A DNA stretch of 64,000 nucleotides. Origin: Sphingobacteriales bacterium (GTDB lineage Bacteria; Bacteroidota; Bacteroidia; Chitinophagales; UBA2359). Shown here one piece after another: positions 18,482 to 27,618 of this stretch (positions within the stretch are counted from its first letter, which is position 1; every line of letters starts with the position of its first letter). Below the pieces are notes generated by a model. That model worked only from the letters and a program-made list of their open reading frames with translations, did no database searches and had not been told where the DNA came from. A program made the position numbers and the translations under genes. The DNA is taken from the NCBI GenBank assembly GCA_016718845.1, contig JADKCK010000029.1, positions 3,858-67,857 of the forward strand. The letters are read 5' to 3'.

Positions 18482-19381
18482 CTATTTGACTATCAATTTT
18501 GTACACACATTTTGTTGGCTTCCTAACAAGTGCAACATATAATTGCCTGCTACCAACTGGTCTAGGTTGAGGTTGTATTGGTGTGTACCGATGGTCAAAT
18601 TACCCAACTGTTGGCGATAAACTATTTTACCGCTTACATCAAGCACTTCTAAAAAATAATTATCGACTGTGGCTGTAGCAAAGTCAATTTTTACTATGCC
18701 ATTAGTAGCTGGGTTGGGTGAAACACTTAAGTTGGTTAAGTTTAATGATGTTTGTTGGAAACCAACGGCTGTTGAAGTTACCGTAATATCGTCAATAATT
18801 AGCTCGTTTCCGCCTACCGATGTAGGTGGGTTATAGGGCAGGGTATAGTCGCGAAAGCCCACATAAATAGTTTGCCCAGCATAAGCCGATAAATCAAGGG
18901 TACGCATAATAGGCGTAGCTACTTCGCCCGAGTCTGAGGTATCAAATAAAGGAGCCGTAAAGCTAAACGCATCAAGGGTAGGTGCATCGGCAACAAATAC
19001 TTGGTAGCGGTCGCGGTAAATGCCGCTTGATGTAATAGCGAGTGCTTTCCAAGATAGCGTGCCACCAGTACCTACAGTAATAGCAGGCGTAATTAACCAA
19101 TCGTCCGATGGACCAACATCGCCTACATACCACGACACCGCAAAAGCAGCATTGCCTCCTGTATAGCCTTGTGCTGTAATGGTTTTCACTGTCCAAGCAC
19201 TGTCTGCCATGGTTGCTAAATCGGGGTCATCGGGGGTTAAACCATCTATGTTAAATAGCGTATAACCATCTAAGTTACCATCGCTAAAATCATCAGAATA
19301 GTTTACTTGTTGTGCCATAACGGGTGTTGATAAGCAGCCAAGTAATAAAAAAGAAACTAAAATTGGTAATAGTCGAAGCAT
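18482..19381 (-). CDS. Secreted cleaved-adhesin (choice-of-anchor J) protein with T9SS sorting domain
   Basis: This 299-aa protein starts with a signal peptide (to ~23, PVMAQ). Residues ~26-205 are a cleaved-adhesin/anchor-J jelly roll (VNYSDDFSDGNLDGYTLFNI, PSDDWLITPAITV, IYVGFRDYTL, ELIIDDITV), a carbohydrate- or protein-binding beta sandwich. The final ~80 residues are a T9SS type A sorting domain (NLSVSPNPATNGIVKIDF, VAGNYMLHLL, KLIVK). The product is expected on the cell surface or released. It is divergent from the SusC gene; a shared role is not shown. Confidence 0.88.
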   Translation of the reverse strand: MLRLLPILVSFLLLGCLSTPVMAQQVNYSDDFSDGNLDGYTLFNIDGLTPDDPDLATMADSAWTVKTITAQGYTGGNAAFAVSWYVGDVGPSDDWLITPAITVGTGGTLSWKALAITSSGIYRDRYQVFVADAPTLDAFSFTAPLFDTSDSGEVATPIMRTLDLSAYAGQTIYVGFRDYTLPYNPPTSVGGNELIIDDITVTSTAVGFQQTSLNLTNLSVSPNPATNGIVKIDFATATVDNYFLEVLDVSGKIVYRQQLGNLTIGTHQYNLNLDQLVAGNYMLHLLGSQQNVCTKLIVK

Positions 19382-19602
19382 AAGTAATTAAATTTTTAGT
19401 ACATTTAGTTATTTTTGAGTACAAATATAGTTGTTTTAAGTACAAATTTAGCTCGAAAAGTTTGTGTGGTTATTTTTTATTAACAAAAGATAAAAAAATC
19501 TTTACAAAAGTGCATTTAAATGCCAAATTGTAATGATACGGTGCCTAAACTACCTATTTTTGGCTTTTATTTTCAATGCTACTTTAAAATTAATTATTTA
19601 GT

Positions 19603-20511
19603 ATGGTTAAAGCTATGTACTTTTTGAAAACAACAATTTATTTCTTCTTTGTTTTTTTGCTACTAAATTTTAGTTCGGCATTATTGGCTCAAACTACCTT
19701 GGTAAGTGGCACGGTATCGTCGGAAAGCGAACCTTTGGTAGGTGTAAGCATTTTACTAAAAGGCACTAGCATTGGAACGGTTAGCGACCTTGACGGACGA
19801 TACGAAATAGCCGTACCTAATGCCGCTATGAGTATCGATTCGCTGTTATTTACTTATGTTGGATACGCTCCACAGACAGTAGCTATTGGCAATCGTATTA
19901 GTATCAATCTTACCTTATCCGAAAACGTTGAAGTGATGAAAGAAGTAATTGTAACGGCAGTTGGCATTAGGCGCGATAAAAAAGAAATAGGTTACAGTGT
20001 GCAAGATGTAAATGCCGAATCGCTCGAAAAATCGCGTCAGACCAATGTTGTTAGCGCCCTAAGCGGAAAAGTATCCGGCGTGCAGGTATTGTCGGCGTCT
20101 GGCAGTCCGGGTGCATCGGCGGCTATCCGCATACGTGGCAACAGTTCTATTGGTGGTAGCAACGAAGCCCTATTTGTTATTGATGGTATACCTATAGATA
20201 ACAGCTATAGCGGTTCTAATTTTACCGACCAAGCTAACCGAGCTATTGATATTAACCCCGACGATATAGAAAATATAACCATTTTAAAGGGCGTGCCAGC
20301 AACCGCCTTATACGGCATTAGAGCTGCTAATGGTGCTGTTATTATCACCACTAAAAAAGGTAAAGCTGGTAAATTACAGGTATCTTTGTCTTCTACTGCC
20401 ACCTTCGATGAGGTAAACAAACTGCCCCAAATGCAACAAAGCTACTCGCAAGGTACTAATGGCAACTACGCTCCGCCTTTAGCCGTGCGTACTAGTTGGG
20501 GAGCCTTGTAG
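19603..20511 (+). CDS. SusC/RagA-type TonB-dependent receptor, N-terminal part (frameshifted)
   Basis: These 302 codons cover a signal peptide (to ~29, ALLAQ), a carboxypeptidase-like regulatory domain (VSGTVSSESEPLVGVSILLK, SDLDGRYEI) and the plug (GKVSGVQVLSASG, IRIRGNSSIGG, NEALFVIDGIPIDN, ITILKGVPATALYGIRAANG, VIITTKKG). SusC receptors form TonB-driven outer-membrane pores under SusD lids. The frame ends at TAG (20509). Adding one G to GCCTTGTAG gives ALVDSLRYDG and continues in the next frame, so the split is best read as a one-base deletion. A TATTTTTG box at 19555-19562 may be its -7 element. Confidence 0.9.
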   Translation: MVKAMYFLKTTIYFFFVFLLLNFSSALLAQTTLVSGTVSSESEPLVGVSILLKGTSIGTVSDLDGRYEIAVPNAAMSIDSLLFTYVGYAPQTVAIGNRISINLTLSENVEVMKEVIVTAVGIRRDKKEIGYSVQDVNAESLEKSRQTNVVSALSGKVSGVQVLSASGSPGASAAIRIRGNSSIGGSNEALFVIDGIPIDNSYSGSNFTDQANRAIDINPDDIENITILKGVPATALYGIRAANGAVIITTKKGKAGKLQVSLSSTATFDEVNKLPQMQQSYSQGTNGNYAPPLAVRTSWGAL

Positions 20512-22751
20512 ATTCACTTCGATACGACGGCTCGACTAACTCACCCTACGACCCTAATGGCAATATTGTAAAATACAACGACCCTTCTGCTACCGAACAG
20601 CTAGTGGTGCCTTATGATAATTCGGGTAATTTTTTTCAAATAGGTAGCACATTTAACCACAATCTAAGCATACGCGGCGGAAACGATATGGCTACTTTTG
20701 CTCTGTCTTTAGGGCGAGTAGACCAAACAGGTATTGTGCCGCTCACAGCTTATAGTCGTACTAGTTTACGGTTAACTGGCGACCTAAAATTATCGCCCAA
20801 AATAAAATTGAGTGGCTCGGCAAATTATATATTAGGTAGTGGAGACAGGGCGCAACGTGGTAGCAACCTATCGGGTGTTATGTTGGGCTTGATGCGCGCA
20901 CCCATTACCTTCGATTTAGCCAATGGCTCATCTAATCCAGTAAACGACTCAACTGCCTACCAATTACCTAATGGCGACCAACGCCAATTTTGGGATGTAT
21001 ACGATAACCCCTACTGGTCTATCAATAAAAACAAAAATAAAGAAACAATAGACCGACTAATTGGCTATGCAGAAGCCGTTTATACCCCTACCGAATGGTT
21101 AAAGCTTACCTACCGAGCAGGTTTAGACACCTACAGCCAGTTAGTAAATGGCTATTGGGACAATGCATCAAGCGAGTTTGGCACGGGGCGCATTTATCTG
21201 CAAAACACCAATTTGCGCACCTTTAACTCTGACTTTTTAATAAGCTTATCAAAAAAAATAACTAAATCGTTTGATGCTACTTTGGTAGTAGGACACAACT
21301 ATCAAAGCAATTTACGACGAACCAACGACTCGGAAGGCTATGGTTTTGTATTGCCTAATTTTTACGATATTGCTAACATAAATACCCTTGACGTAAGCAC
21401 CGACGATTACACCGACCGCGACCGTTTGATAGGTGCTTATGCCGATTTGACACTGCGATACAACAATTATTTGTTCTTGAATTTTACGGGTCGTAACGAC
21501 TGGACTTCGACCTTGTCGCCCAACCGAAACAACTTTTTTTACCCCTCGACAAGTATAGGTTTTGTATTTAGCGAAGCCTTTAAACTAGAAAACAAGGTAT
21601 TTTCGTTTGGCAAATTGCGTGCTTCGTTTGGTATTGTGGGCAATGGTGCCCCATTTTCGTATGCTACAGGCACCTATTTTAGCAACTTAGGCGCTACACA
21701 AGGCTTACTTTCTTATGGACCCGATGGTAGCATTGCCGACCCCAATCTGCAACCCGAAAAAACGTCCAGCTATGAATTTGGGACAGATTTACGCTTCTTA
21801 CAAAACCGTGTTCAGTTCGATATTACTTATTATAACGCCACATCGGTTGGGCAAATATTACCGGTACCAGTAGCTCCATCTACGGGTTATGGTTCTTTAA
21901 TCACCAATTTGGGCGAAGTAAATAACCAGGGCATTGAGGCAACCTTAAGCATAAAATGGTTTGATGACGATGGCAAATCGGATCGTTTAGGGTGGCAAAC
22001 GCAATTCAATTTTACGCGCAATCGCAACAAAGTTGTGTCACTTGATGGCAAAGCCGACAATTTGGCATTGGGCAACTATGGGTTAGCCTCTACCTCGTCG
22101 CAGGCTATTGTGGGGCAGCCTTATGGCATGTTGTGGGGCAGTATTTGGCAACGCGATACCAACGGAAATATATTGGTAGATGAGCAAGGGTATCCTATTA
22201 GAGCCAGCAATAGTGGCATTGTAGGCAATCCAAATCCTGATTTTATCTTAGCTATTAATAACAACTTAGATTGGCGTGGCTTTGCCTTATCGTTTTTGTG
22301 GGATATAAAACAAGGTGGCGATATGTTTAATGGTACTGCGGGTGTAATGAAAAATCATGGTACGCATATTAGCACCGAAAACCGGGACGAAGAAATAGTT
22401 TGGGAAGGCATAAGCCAAAGTACAGGGCAAGCCAATACAATACCTATTAAACTAAACGAGCAGTTTTATTCGCGCTATCCGTTGGCAGGTGTAAGCGAAG
22501 CAAGCATAGAAGATGCTTCGTGGGTGCGCCTCCGCGAGCTAAACCTAACGTATAACTTACCTGCTAAAATATTAGGCAAACTATCGGGTTGTGCTATTAC
22601 TTTAACAGCCCGTAATCTGTTGCTTTTCACGCCTTATTCGGGCATAGACCCCGAAACCAGCCTTTCGGGTGCAGGCAATAGTAGCGGTGTAGATTATTTT
22701 AACATGCCCGGCACACGTAGCTATGGTATAAACTTAAAGTTCGATTTTTAA
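20496..22751 (+). CDS. SusC/RagA-type TonB-dependent receptor, barrel part
   Basis: This stretch of 751 codons is the remainder of the 19603 gene: the 22-strand outer-membrane barrel (SIRGGNDMATFALSLGRVDQ, FLNFTGRNDWTSTLSPNRNN, LQPEKTSSYEFGTDLRFLQN, ELNLTYNLPAKIL) ending in the expected aromatic SYGINLKFDF. The apparent TTG start is an artefact of the frame split. Corrected, receptor length is about 1045 aa, normal for SusC. The SusD gene follows after 86 bp. Substrate is not readable from the barrel; the downstream peptidase and permease suggest a peptide-like polymer. Confidence 0.9.
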   Translation: MGSLVDSLRYDGSTNSPYDPNGNIVKYNDPSATEQLVVPYDNSGNFFQIGSTFNHNLSIRGGNDMATFALSLGRVDQTGIVPLTAYSRTSLRLTGDLKLSPKIKLSGSANYILGSGDRAQRGSNLSGVMLGLMRAPITFDLANGSSNPVNDSTAYQLPNGDQRQFWDVYDNPYWSINKNKNKETIDRLIGYAEAVYTPTEWLKLTYRAGLDTYSQLVNGYWDNASSEFGTGRIYLQNTNLRTFNSDFLISLSKKITKSFDATLVVGHNYQSNLRRTNDSEGYGFVLPNFYDIANINTLDVSTDDYTDRDRLIGAYADLTLRYNNYLFLNFTGRNDWTSTLSPNRNNFFYPSTSIGFVFSEAFKLENKVFSFGKLRASFGIVGNGAPFSYATGTYFSNLGATQGLLSYGPDGSIADPNLQPEKTSSYEFGTDLRFLQNRVQFDITYYNATSVGQILPVPVAPSTGYGSLITNLGEVNNQGIEATLSIKWFDDDGKSDRLGWQTQFNFTRNRNKVVSLDGKADNLALGNYGLASTSSQAIVGQPYGMLWGSIWQRDTNGNILVDEQGYPIRASNSGIVGNPNPDFILAINNNLDWRGFALSFLWDIKQGGDMFNGTAGVMKNHGTHISTENRDEEIVWEGISQSTGQANTIPIKLNEQFYSRYPLAGVSEASIEDASWVRLRELNLTYNLPAKILGKLSGCAITLTARNLLLFTPYSGIDPETSLSGAGNSSGVDYFNMPGTRSYGINLKFDF

Positions 22752-22837
22752 TCACCCGTAAAGGTCATCGCTTTTATCTGTAATAGCAACAGCTAAACAA
22801 ATTAGCGTTATCTATCGTTCTTAAAAACACATCAAAC

Positions 22838-24184
22838 ATGAAAAAAATATTTTTATCAATATTTTCACTATTTCTTTTTATAGGTTATGGTTGCAACTTA
22901 GACCAAACCAATATCAACCCCAACAGCCCTACTCAGGTGCCTTTAAACACGCTTTTGCCACCTGCTCAAGCCCAGTTAGCTAATGTATTAGGTGGGGCAG
23001 TATTTAGGTATACTAATATTTTTAGTAACCACACGCGTGGTGCATTTGCCCAAGAGCTAGACATTGAGAACTACAACCCAAGTAAAACTTTTGTGGGTTA
23101 TGTTTGGGAAGATATTTACAATGGTCCGCTTATTAACCTACAAACCGTTATTGCACAAGCCAATGCCTCGCAATCGCCGCATTATAGTGGTGTAGCAAGG
23201 GTGTTAATGGCAAACGCTTTAGGCACTACTACCGAAATGTGGGGCGACATACCGTATAGCGAAGCCCTAAACAAAAACAACCTAAACCCCAAATACGATG
23301 CTCAGGAAACGGTATACAACCAAATACAGGGTTTATTGGATTTAGCCATTACCGACTTATCGGCTACCGAAAGTGTATACTCGCCAAGCAGCGATGACCT
23401 TATTTATGGTGGCGACCTAAATAGTTGGAAACGAGCAGCGGTAGCACTTAAAGCGCGCTATTTGTTGCATTTGTCTAAACGCCGCCCCGATGTGTATGCT
23501 CAAATTTTGCCTTTACTAAGCAATGGTTTGGCTTCATCGTCAGATGATATGGAATATATTTACCCCAATACCAGCACAGAACCTAATCCTATTTACCAAT
23601 ATTACAAAGAAACACCTAATATGTTGGTAGATAGTTACTTCAAAAACCTGCTGAACGATGACCCTCGCCGCACTTTTTTAATTAAACGAAAACCATTTTC
23701 GGCAGATACTATTGTTGGCGAATATTATGGGTCTATTGCTTCGGCGGTGCCATACGTTACCTATATAGAGCAAAAATTGATAGAAGCCGAGTGTTTACTT
23801 AACACAGGTGGTAATGCCCAAACTGCCCTAAGTGATGCCGTTCGTAGCTCAATAAAAAAAATAAGCAATAATACCGTTAACGATGCCACTATTGATGCTT
23901 ATATAAATACCTATGCTACACTAACAGGTAATACCGATACCGATTTAAACACTATTATCACCCAAAAGTATATTGCTTTGTTTACACAATCGCAGCCTTG
24001 GGTTGATTATCGCCGCACTAACTTGCCTGCCCTTGTACCTAACCCAAATGGCACAACGGCGCTAAATCCTAATGGGCAAATACCACGTCGTATGGTTTAT
24101 CCAGAACAAGAAGAACTAAACAATGCTAATTTTCCGGCATCTGCACCTAATATGCAAACGCGTTTTTGGTGGGATGTGGAATGA
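22838..24184 (+). CDS. SusD/RagB-like outer-membrane lipoprotein
   Basis: This 448-aa lipoprotein (lipobox IGYGC, Cys19) starts with the SusD-like motif LDQTNINPNSPTQVPLNTLL. The helical TPR core includes ALGTTTEMWGDIPYSEAL and SWKRAAVALKARYLLHLSKR, and C-terminal KYIALFTQSQPWVDYRRT. It resembles the SusD-like type 2 subfamily often paired with receptors for non-glycan or peptide ligands. It acts as the substrate-binding lid on SusC at the cell surface. It is co-directional and close to SusC; the cyanophycinase-like gene follows after 63 bp. Confidence 0.92.
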   Translation: MKKIFLSIFSLFLFIGYGCNLDQTNINPNSPTQVPLNTLLPPAQAQLANVLGGAVFRYTNIFSNHTRGAFAQELDIENYNPSKTFVGYVWEDIYNGPLINLQTVIAQANASQSPHYSGVARVLMANALGTTTEMWGDIPYSEALNKNNLNPKYDAQETVYNQIQGLLDLAITDLSATESVYSPSSDDLIYGGDLNSWKRAAVALKARYLLHLSKRRPDVYAQILPLLSNGLASSSDDMEYIYPNTSTEPNPIYQYYKETPNMLVDSYFKNLLNDDPRRTFLIKRKPFSADTIVGEYYGSIASAVPYVTYIEQKLIEAECLLNTGGNAQTALSDAVRSSIKKISNNTVNDATIDAYINTYATLTGNTDTDLNTIITQKYIALFTQSQPWVDYRRTNLPALVPNPNGTTALNPNGQIPRRMVYPEQEELNNANFPASAPNMQTRFWWDVE

Positions 24185-24247
24185 TAAATTAAAGTTATTG
24201 TTCCTGAATCGCAGTATTGTTAATTATTAAAATTACAAATTATTTAC

Positions 24248-25096
24248 GTGTGTAACACCAATTATTTATTGTCAGCTATCCTATTATTATTTTTAGGCAG
24301 TAGTACTTTGCTTTATGCCCAAAAACCCAAAGGAAAGTTATTTATTATTGGCGGTGGCAAACGTCCTGTATCGCTGGTAAAGCAATTAATAGCAACTGCC
24401 GATTTGAAAAAAAACGACTATATTGTGGTATTGCCTATGGCAAGCGAAGAGCCAGATAGTTCTTTTTATTATATAAATAAGCAGTTTAAAGATATAATTG
24501 AGCAGCCCGTTGCCATGCTTAATTTTGATGCCAAACGTGCCAACGACCTTAAATGGTTAGACTCGTTGCAACACGCTCGCTTAATTTTCATAACGGGTGG
24601 TGACCAAAACCGGTTTATGTCGGTGGTTAAAAACACTCCTATTTATACAGCTATCCATAGGGCTTACCAAAGTGGTAGTACTATTGCTGGCACTAGTGCA
24701 GGGGCAGCCGTTATGTGCCAATATATGATAACTGGTAATGAGCGTTTAGATACCCTTTATGCCGAAACGTTTGATAAATTACGATACGATAACCTAGAAA
24801 CCACTATGGGCATGGGCTTGGTGAGCAAGGTAGTTATTGACCAGCATTTTATTAAACGCAGCCGCTACAATAGGTTGTTGTCTGCTGTTATCGATTTTCC
24901 AAAACTTACTTGTATTGGCATTGACGAAAGTACAGCCATTATTGTGCGCAATAAACAGGTGGAGGTAGTAGGCGAAAGTGCCGTAGTGGTGGCGAAGAAG
25001 CCGCGCGGCATTGTTAAATCTAAGCAAAATAAGGTGGGTGTTAAAAAACTCCGTTTAAGTATTTATATCGAAGGGCAAAAATTTAATATTAAATAA
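24248..25096 (+). CDS. Exported cyanophycinase-family peptidase (S51)
   Basis: This 282-aa protein begins at GTG; it is the start that gives a complete signal peptide (LLSAILLLFLGSSTLLYAQ). The S51 core follows: KLFIIGGGKRP, YIVVLPMASEEP, IFITGGDQNRFMS, and the nucleophile elbow IAGTSAGAAVM with Ser150. Cyanophycinases cleave the Asp-Arg polymer cyanophycin to beta-Asp-Arg dipeptides; other S51 members are Asp-dipeptidases. With a signal peptide it acts in the periplasm or outside. Its position between SusCD and a YfcC-family permease suggests the imported chain is cut here. Substrate is inferred, not shown. Confidence 0.88.
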   Translation: MCNTNYLLSAILLLFLGSSTLLYAQKPKGKLFIIGGGKRPVSLVKQLIATADLKKNDYIVVLPMASEEPDSSFYYINKQFKDIIEQPVAMLNFDAKRANDLKWLDSLQHARLIFITGGDQNRFMSVVKNTPIYTAIHRAYQSGSTIAGTSAGAAVMCQYMITGNERLDTLYAETFDKLRYDNLETTMGMGLVSKVVIDQHFIKRSRYNRLLSAVIDFPKLTCIGIDESTAIIVRNKQVEVVGESAVVVAKKPRGIVKSKQNKVGVKKLRLSIYIEGQKFNIK

Positions 25097-25199
25097 AAAT
25101 ATTAATAAGAGTGCATGCGTAAAGTTCAGCAATATAATTAAAAGTATTTTTAAAAAAAATGCTTTATTTGACTTTAAATCATTTTCAACATATTAGTTC

Positions 25200-26582
25200 A
25201 TGTTTAAAAAAGCACCCGATACACTCGTTATCATATCCTTTATATTGTTTTTAGCAATTATTTTAACATGGATAGTGCCCGCAGGCGAGTATCTGCGCCA
25301 AGAAATAAATGGGCGTAGCGTAGTGCAAGCTAATTCGTTTAGGTATATAGCTTCTAATCCACAAAGTTTATGGGCGTTGTTTACTACACCTATTCGTGGT
25401 TTTATAGCCGCTGCCGAAATTATTGGTTTTGTACTTTTGGTAGGTGGGGCATTTGGTATACTAAACGGTTCGGGAGCAGTAGATGCTGGTTTGCAGCGTT
25501 TGGTAAGGTGGTCGTATGAGCGTCCGCAGTACAAAAAATGGATAGTGCCTATGTTGATGCTGCTTTTTTCGTTGGCAGGCGGTACTTTTGGCATGAGCGA
25601 AGAGAGTTTAGTATTTATACTTATCTGTATTCCATTGGCTCATAAACTAGGTTATGATACCTTGGTAGGTGTGGCAATACCATTTGTGGGGTCGGGTATT
25701 GGTTTTGCAGGTGCTATTTTCAATCCTTTTACAGTAGGTATTGCACAAGGTATTGCCGAGCTGCCTCCTTTTAGTGGCTGGGAATACCGTTTATTTATAT
25801 GGTTTATTTTTACTTTTGTGTCAATAGTATATGTTATGCGGTATGCTCGGCAAGTTCAATCAAATCCCCAAAATAGCTTATTATATGGATATGAAAATCG
25901 TACCGAAGCTATAAACGAAAACGAACCTATCAACGAATTTACTACTGCTCATAAAATCATTCTTTGTTTTTTCGCATTTTCTTTGATATTATTAATATAT
26001 GGTGTTAATAAATGGGATTGGTATATTACCGAAATAGCTGCTTTATTTTTGGCTCTTGGCGTAGCAGTAGCCGTTGTTGGGCGGATGAAAACCGAGGTAA
26101 TGGTCGAAAAATTTCAGTCGGGAGCAAAAGATATGTTATCGGCTGCCTTAATTATTGCATTTTCTCGTAGCATACTTATTACCCTACAAGATGGCAAAGT
26201 AATTGATAGTTTGCTACACAGTGTAGCATTGGGTATGAACGGTTTACCTACTTATGCATCGGTGCAAATTATGCTGGTAGTACAAGGTTTTATCAACTTT
26301 TTTGTACCTTCGGGCTCAGGGCAGGCAGCTTTAACTATGCCTATTATGTCGCCACTTGCCGATTTATTAGGCATTAGCCGACAAGTAGCCGTGCTTGCTT
26401 ATCAGTTAGGTAGTGGCTTTTTCGACTTAATTATCCCTACTAGCGGCGTAACAATGGGGGTGTTGGCAATTGCAAAAATACCTTATTTTATATGGATAAA
26501 CTGGATTTGGCGATTGATGCTCATACTGTTTTTACTAAGCATGGTATTTTTGGCAATATCTGTTAGTATATATTCAGTTTAA
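25200..26582 (+). CDS. YfcC/DcuC-superfamily inner-membrane permease
   Basis: This 460-aa polytopic protein has about 12 hydrophobic segments. It matches the YfcC/C4-dicarboxylate (IT superfamily) family: TWIVPAGEYLRQEINGR near the N-terminus, GGAFGILNGSGAVDAG, GGTFGMSEESLVFI, GFAGAIFNPFTVGIAQGIAE, and FINFFVPSGSGQAALTMPIM. Relatives include arginine/ornithine antiporters, basic amino acid and dicarboxylate carriers. It follows the S51 peptidase by 103 bp and is closed by a terminator, so it could carry the released dipeptide or arginine. Confidence 0.88.
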   Translation: MFKKAPDTLVIISFILFLAIILTWIVPAGEYLRQEINGRSVVQANSFRYIASNPQSLWALFTTPIRGFIAAAEIIGFVLLVGGAFGILNGSGAVDAGLQRLVRWSYERPQYKKWIVPMLMLLFSLAGGTFGMSEESLVFILICIPLAHKLGYDTLVGVAIPFVGSGIGFAGAIFNPFTVGIAQGIAELPPFSGWEYRLFIWFIFTFVSIVYVMRYARQVQSNPQNSLLYGYENRTEAINENEPINEFTTAHKIILCFFAFSLILLIYGVNKWDWYITEIAALFLALGVAVAVVGRMKTEVMVEKFQSGAKDMLSAALIIAFSRSILITLQDGKVIDSLLHSVALGMNGLPTYASVQIMLVVQGFINFFVPSGSGQAALTMPIMSPLADLLGISRQVAVLAYQLGSGFFDLIIPTSGVTMGVLAIAKIPYFIWINWIWRLMLILFLLSMVFLAISVSIYSV

Positions 26583-26602
26583 ATAAGATTGTCATTGCAT
26601 GC

Positions 26603-26640
26603 AAAACAGCGGTACAGGCTTTGCCTATACCGCTGTTTTT
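26603..26640 (+). terminator. Terminator of the SusCD-peptidase-permease unit
   Basis: AAAACAGCGGTA pairs with TACCGCTGTTTTT, and an inner AGGC/GCCT pairs around a TTT loop. Confidence 0.85.
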
Positions 26641-26739
26641 ATTTTACTATACAGTCACTTCATCTTCCGCACCCTAAAAATTAAAATGTTGATTATCAGC
26701 ACCTTATGAAAATTAGAAAACGTAACGTGTTTTTATTCA

Positions 26740-26850
26740 TTCCTGATATTATGCACACCCATGTTAGTAAAATTCGATAATTTTTTCGAGACTTTGCGTA
26801 GGGCGAGCAACCCTTATTTGGGTGTACGGGAAAATATTGGTTGGTTTCAT
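26740..26850 (-). pseudogene. Remnant of a VOC/glyoxalase-family gene
   Basis: From ATG at 26850 the minus strand reads 28 codons, MKPTNIFPYTQIRVARPTQS then LEKIIEFY, which matches the conserved N-terminus of vicinal-oxygen-chelate proteins (IRVARPT..LEK...FY..GLG). A stop follows at once, and a frame-shifted NMGVHNIRNE is all that remains. The rest of the ~120-aa domain is absent before the permease terminator. It is probably a deletion remnant. Confidence 0.5.
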
Positions 26851-26904
26851 CTGTTGGTACAATTTAAGGTAGTACGAAGTCTGGTAACTATTTTATGTCT
26901 ACAT

Positions 26905-27582
26905 TTAGGTCAATAATTGCTCAAAAAAGCCGCCAATTTGTTTTTGTACATCTACCAAATGAATTTCTAAAATCCAGTCGCGTTTATTTCCGCTTTTGTC
27001 GGGCAAAAACATGTCTATATCGTTGCTTCTATGCACGTAATTATCTAATTCATCGCCTGCTAATTTTTCGTGCGGAAACTTGCCAATTAAATGCCCTGCT
27101 ATTTCGCCGCCAAAAGTCCAGCCATATTTTGTGGCTATATTTTGGGTATAGGCATATAGTTGGGCACCTGTTAGTTGGGTTTGTGTATCAAACCAAGCTT
27201 TGGTTTCGTGCCAAGCAGCTTCTGTATCGTTTTTTAGTTTATGTTTTATGGGGTCGTTACCAAGCACATAAGTTCTGCCAAAATCCGCTTCCCAGTCTTC
27301 AAAAACGGGTCCAAAATCAAAAAACAAAATATCGTCTTCTTGAATGACCAAATCGGGTGGATTTTCGCGGTAAGGACAAAGGGTGTTTGCACCTGCCCTT
27401 ACAATGCGTTTATGCCAATATTTATCAATGCCAAATAGTTCAAAAGCCAACTCAAATATTTCGGTATTTAGTTGGCGTTCGGTTTTATGGGCAACAATTA
27501 AGCCTCGTTTTTCTATCTCGTCGAACAATAGTTGCGCTTTTTTTTCGGCGGCTATTAGGTTTTGTTTGGTGGTGGTAAGCAT
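26905..27582 (-). CDS. M24-family metallopeptidase (aminopeptidase P/creatinase fold)
   Basis: This 225-aa protein has a pita-bread fold only, with no creatinase N-terminal domain. Metal ligands are readable: DILFFDFGPVFEDWEADFGRTY (two Asp), AGHLIGKFPHE (His), ILEIHLVD (Glu) and GGFFEQLL (Glu). M24 members are Xaa-Pro or methionyl aminopeptidases or related enzymes; the short form is of unassigned specificity. It is cytoplasmic. It lies 36 bp downstream of the cysteine desulfurase gene on the same strand, so co-transcription is likely. Confidence 0.82.
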   Translation of the reverse strand: MLTTTKQNLIAAEKKAQLLFDEIEKRGLIVAHKTERQLNTEIFELAFELFGIDKYWHKRIVRAGANTLCPYRENPPDLVIQEDDILFFDFGPVFEDWEADFGRTYVLGNDPIKHKLKNDTEAAWHETKAWFDTQTQLTGAQLYAYTQNIATKYGWTFGGEIAGHLIGKFPHEKLAGDELDNYVHRSNDIDMFLPDKSGNKRDWILEIHLVDVQKQIGGFFEQLLT

Positions 27583-27618
27583 ATTTAAATTACGTTTAAT
27601 GGTTAAACAAGTGGTTCA

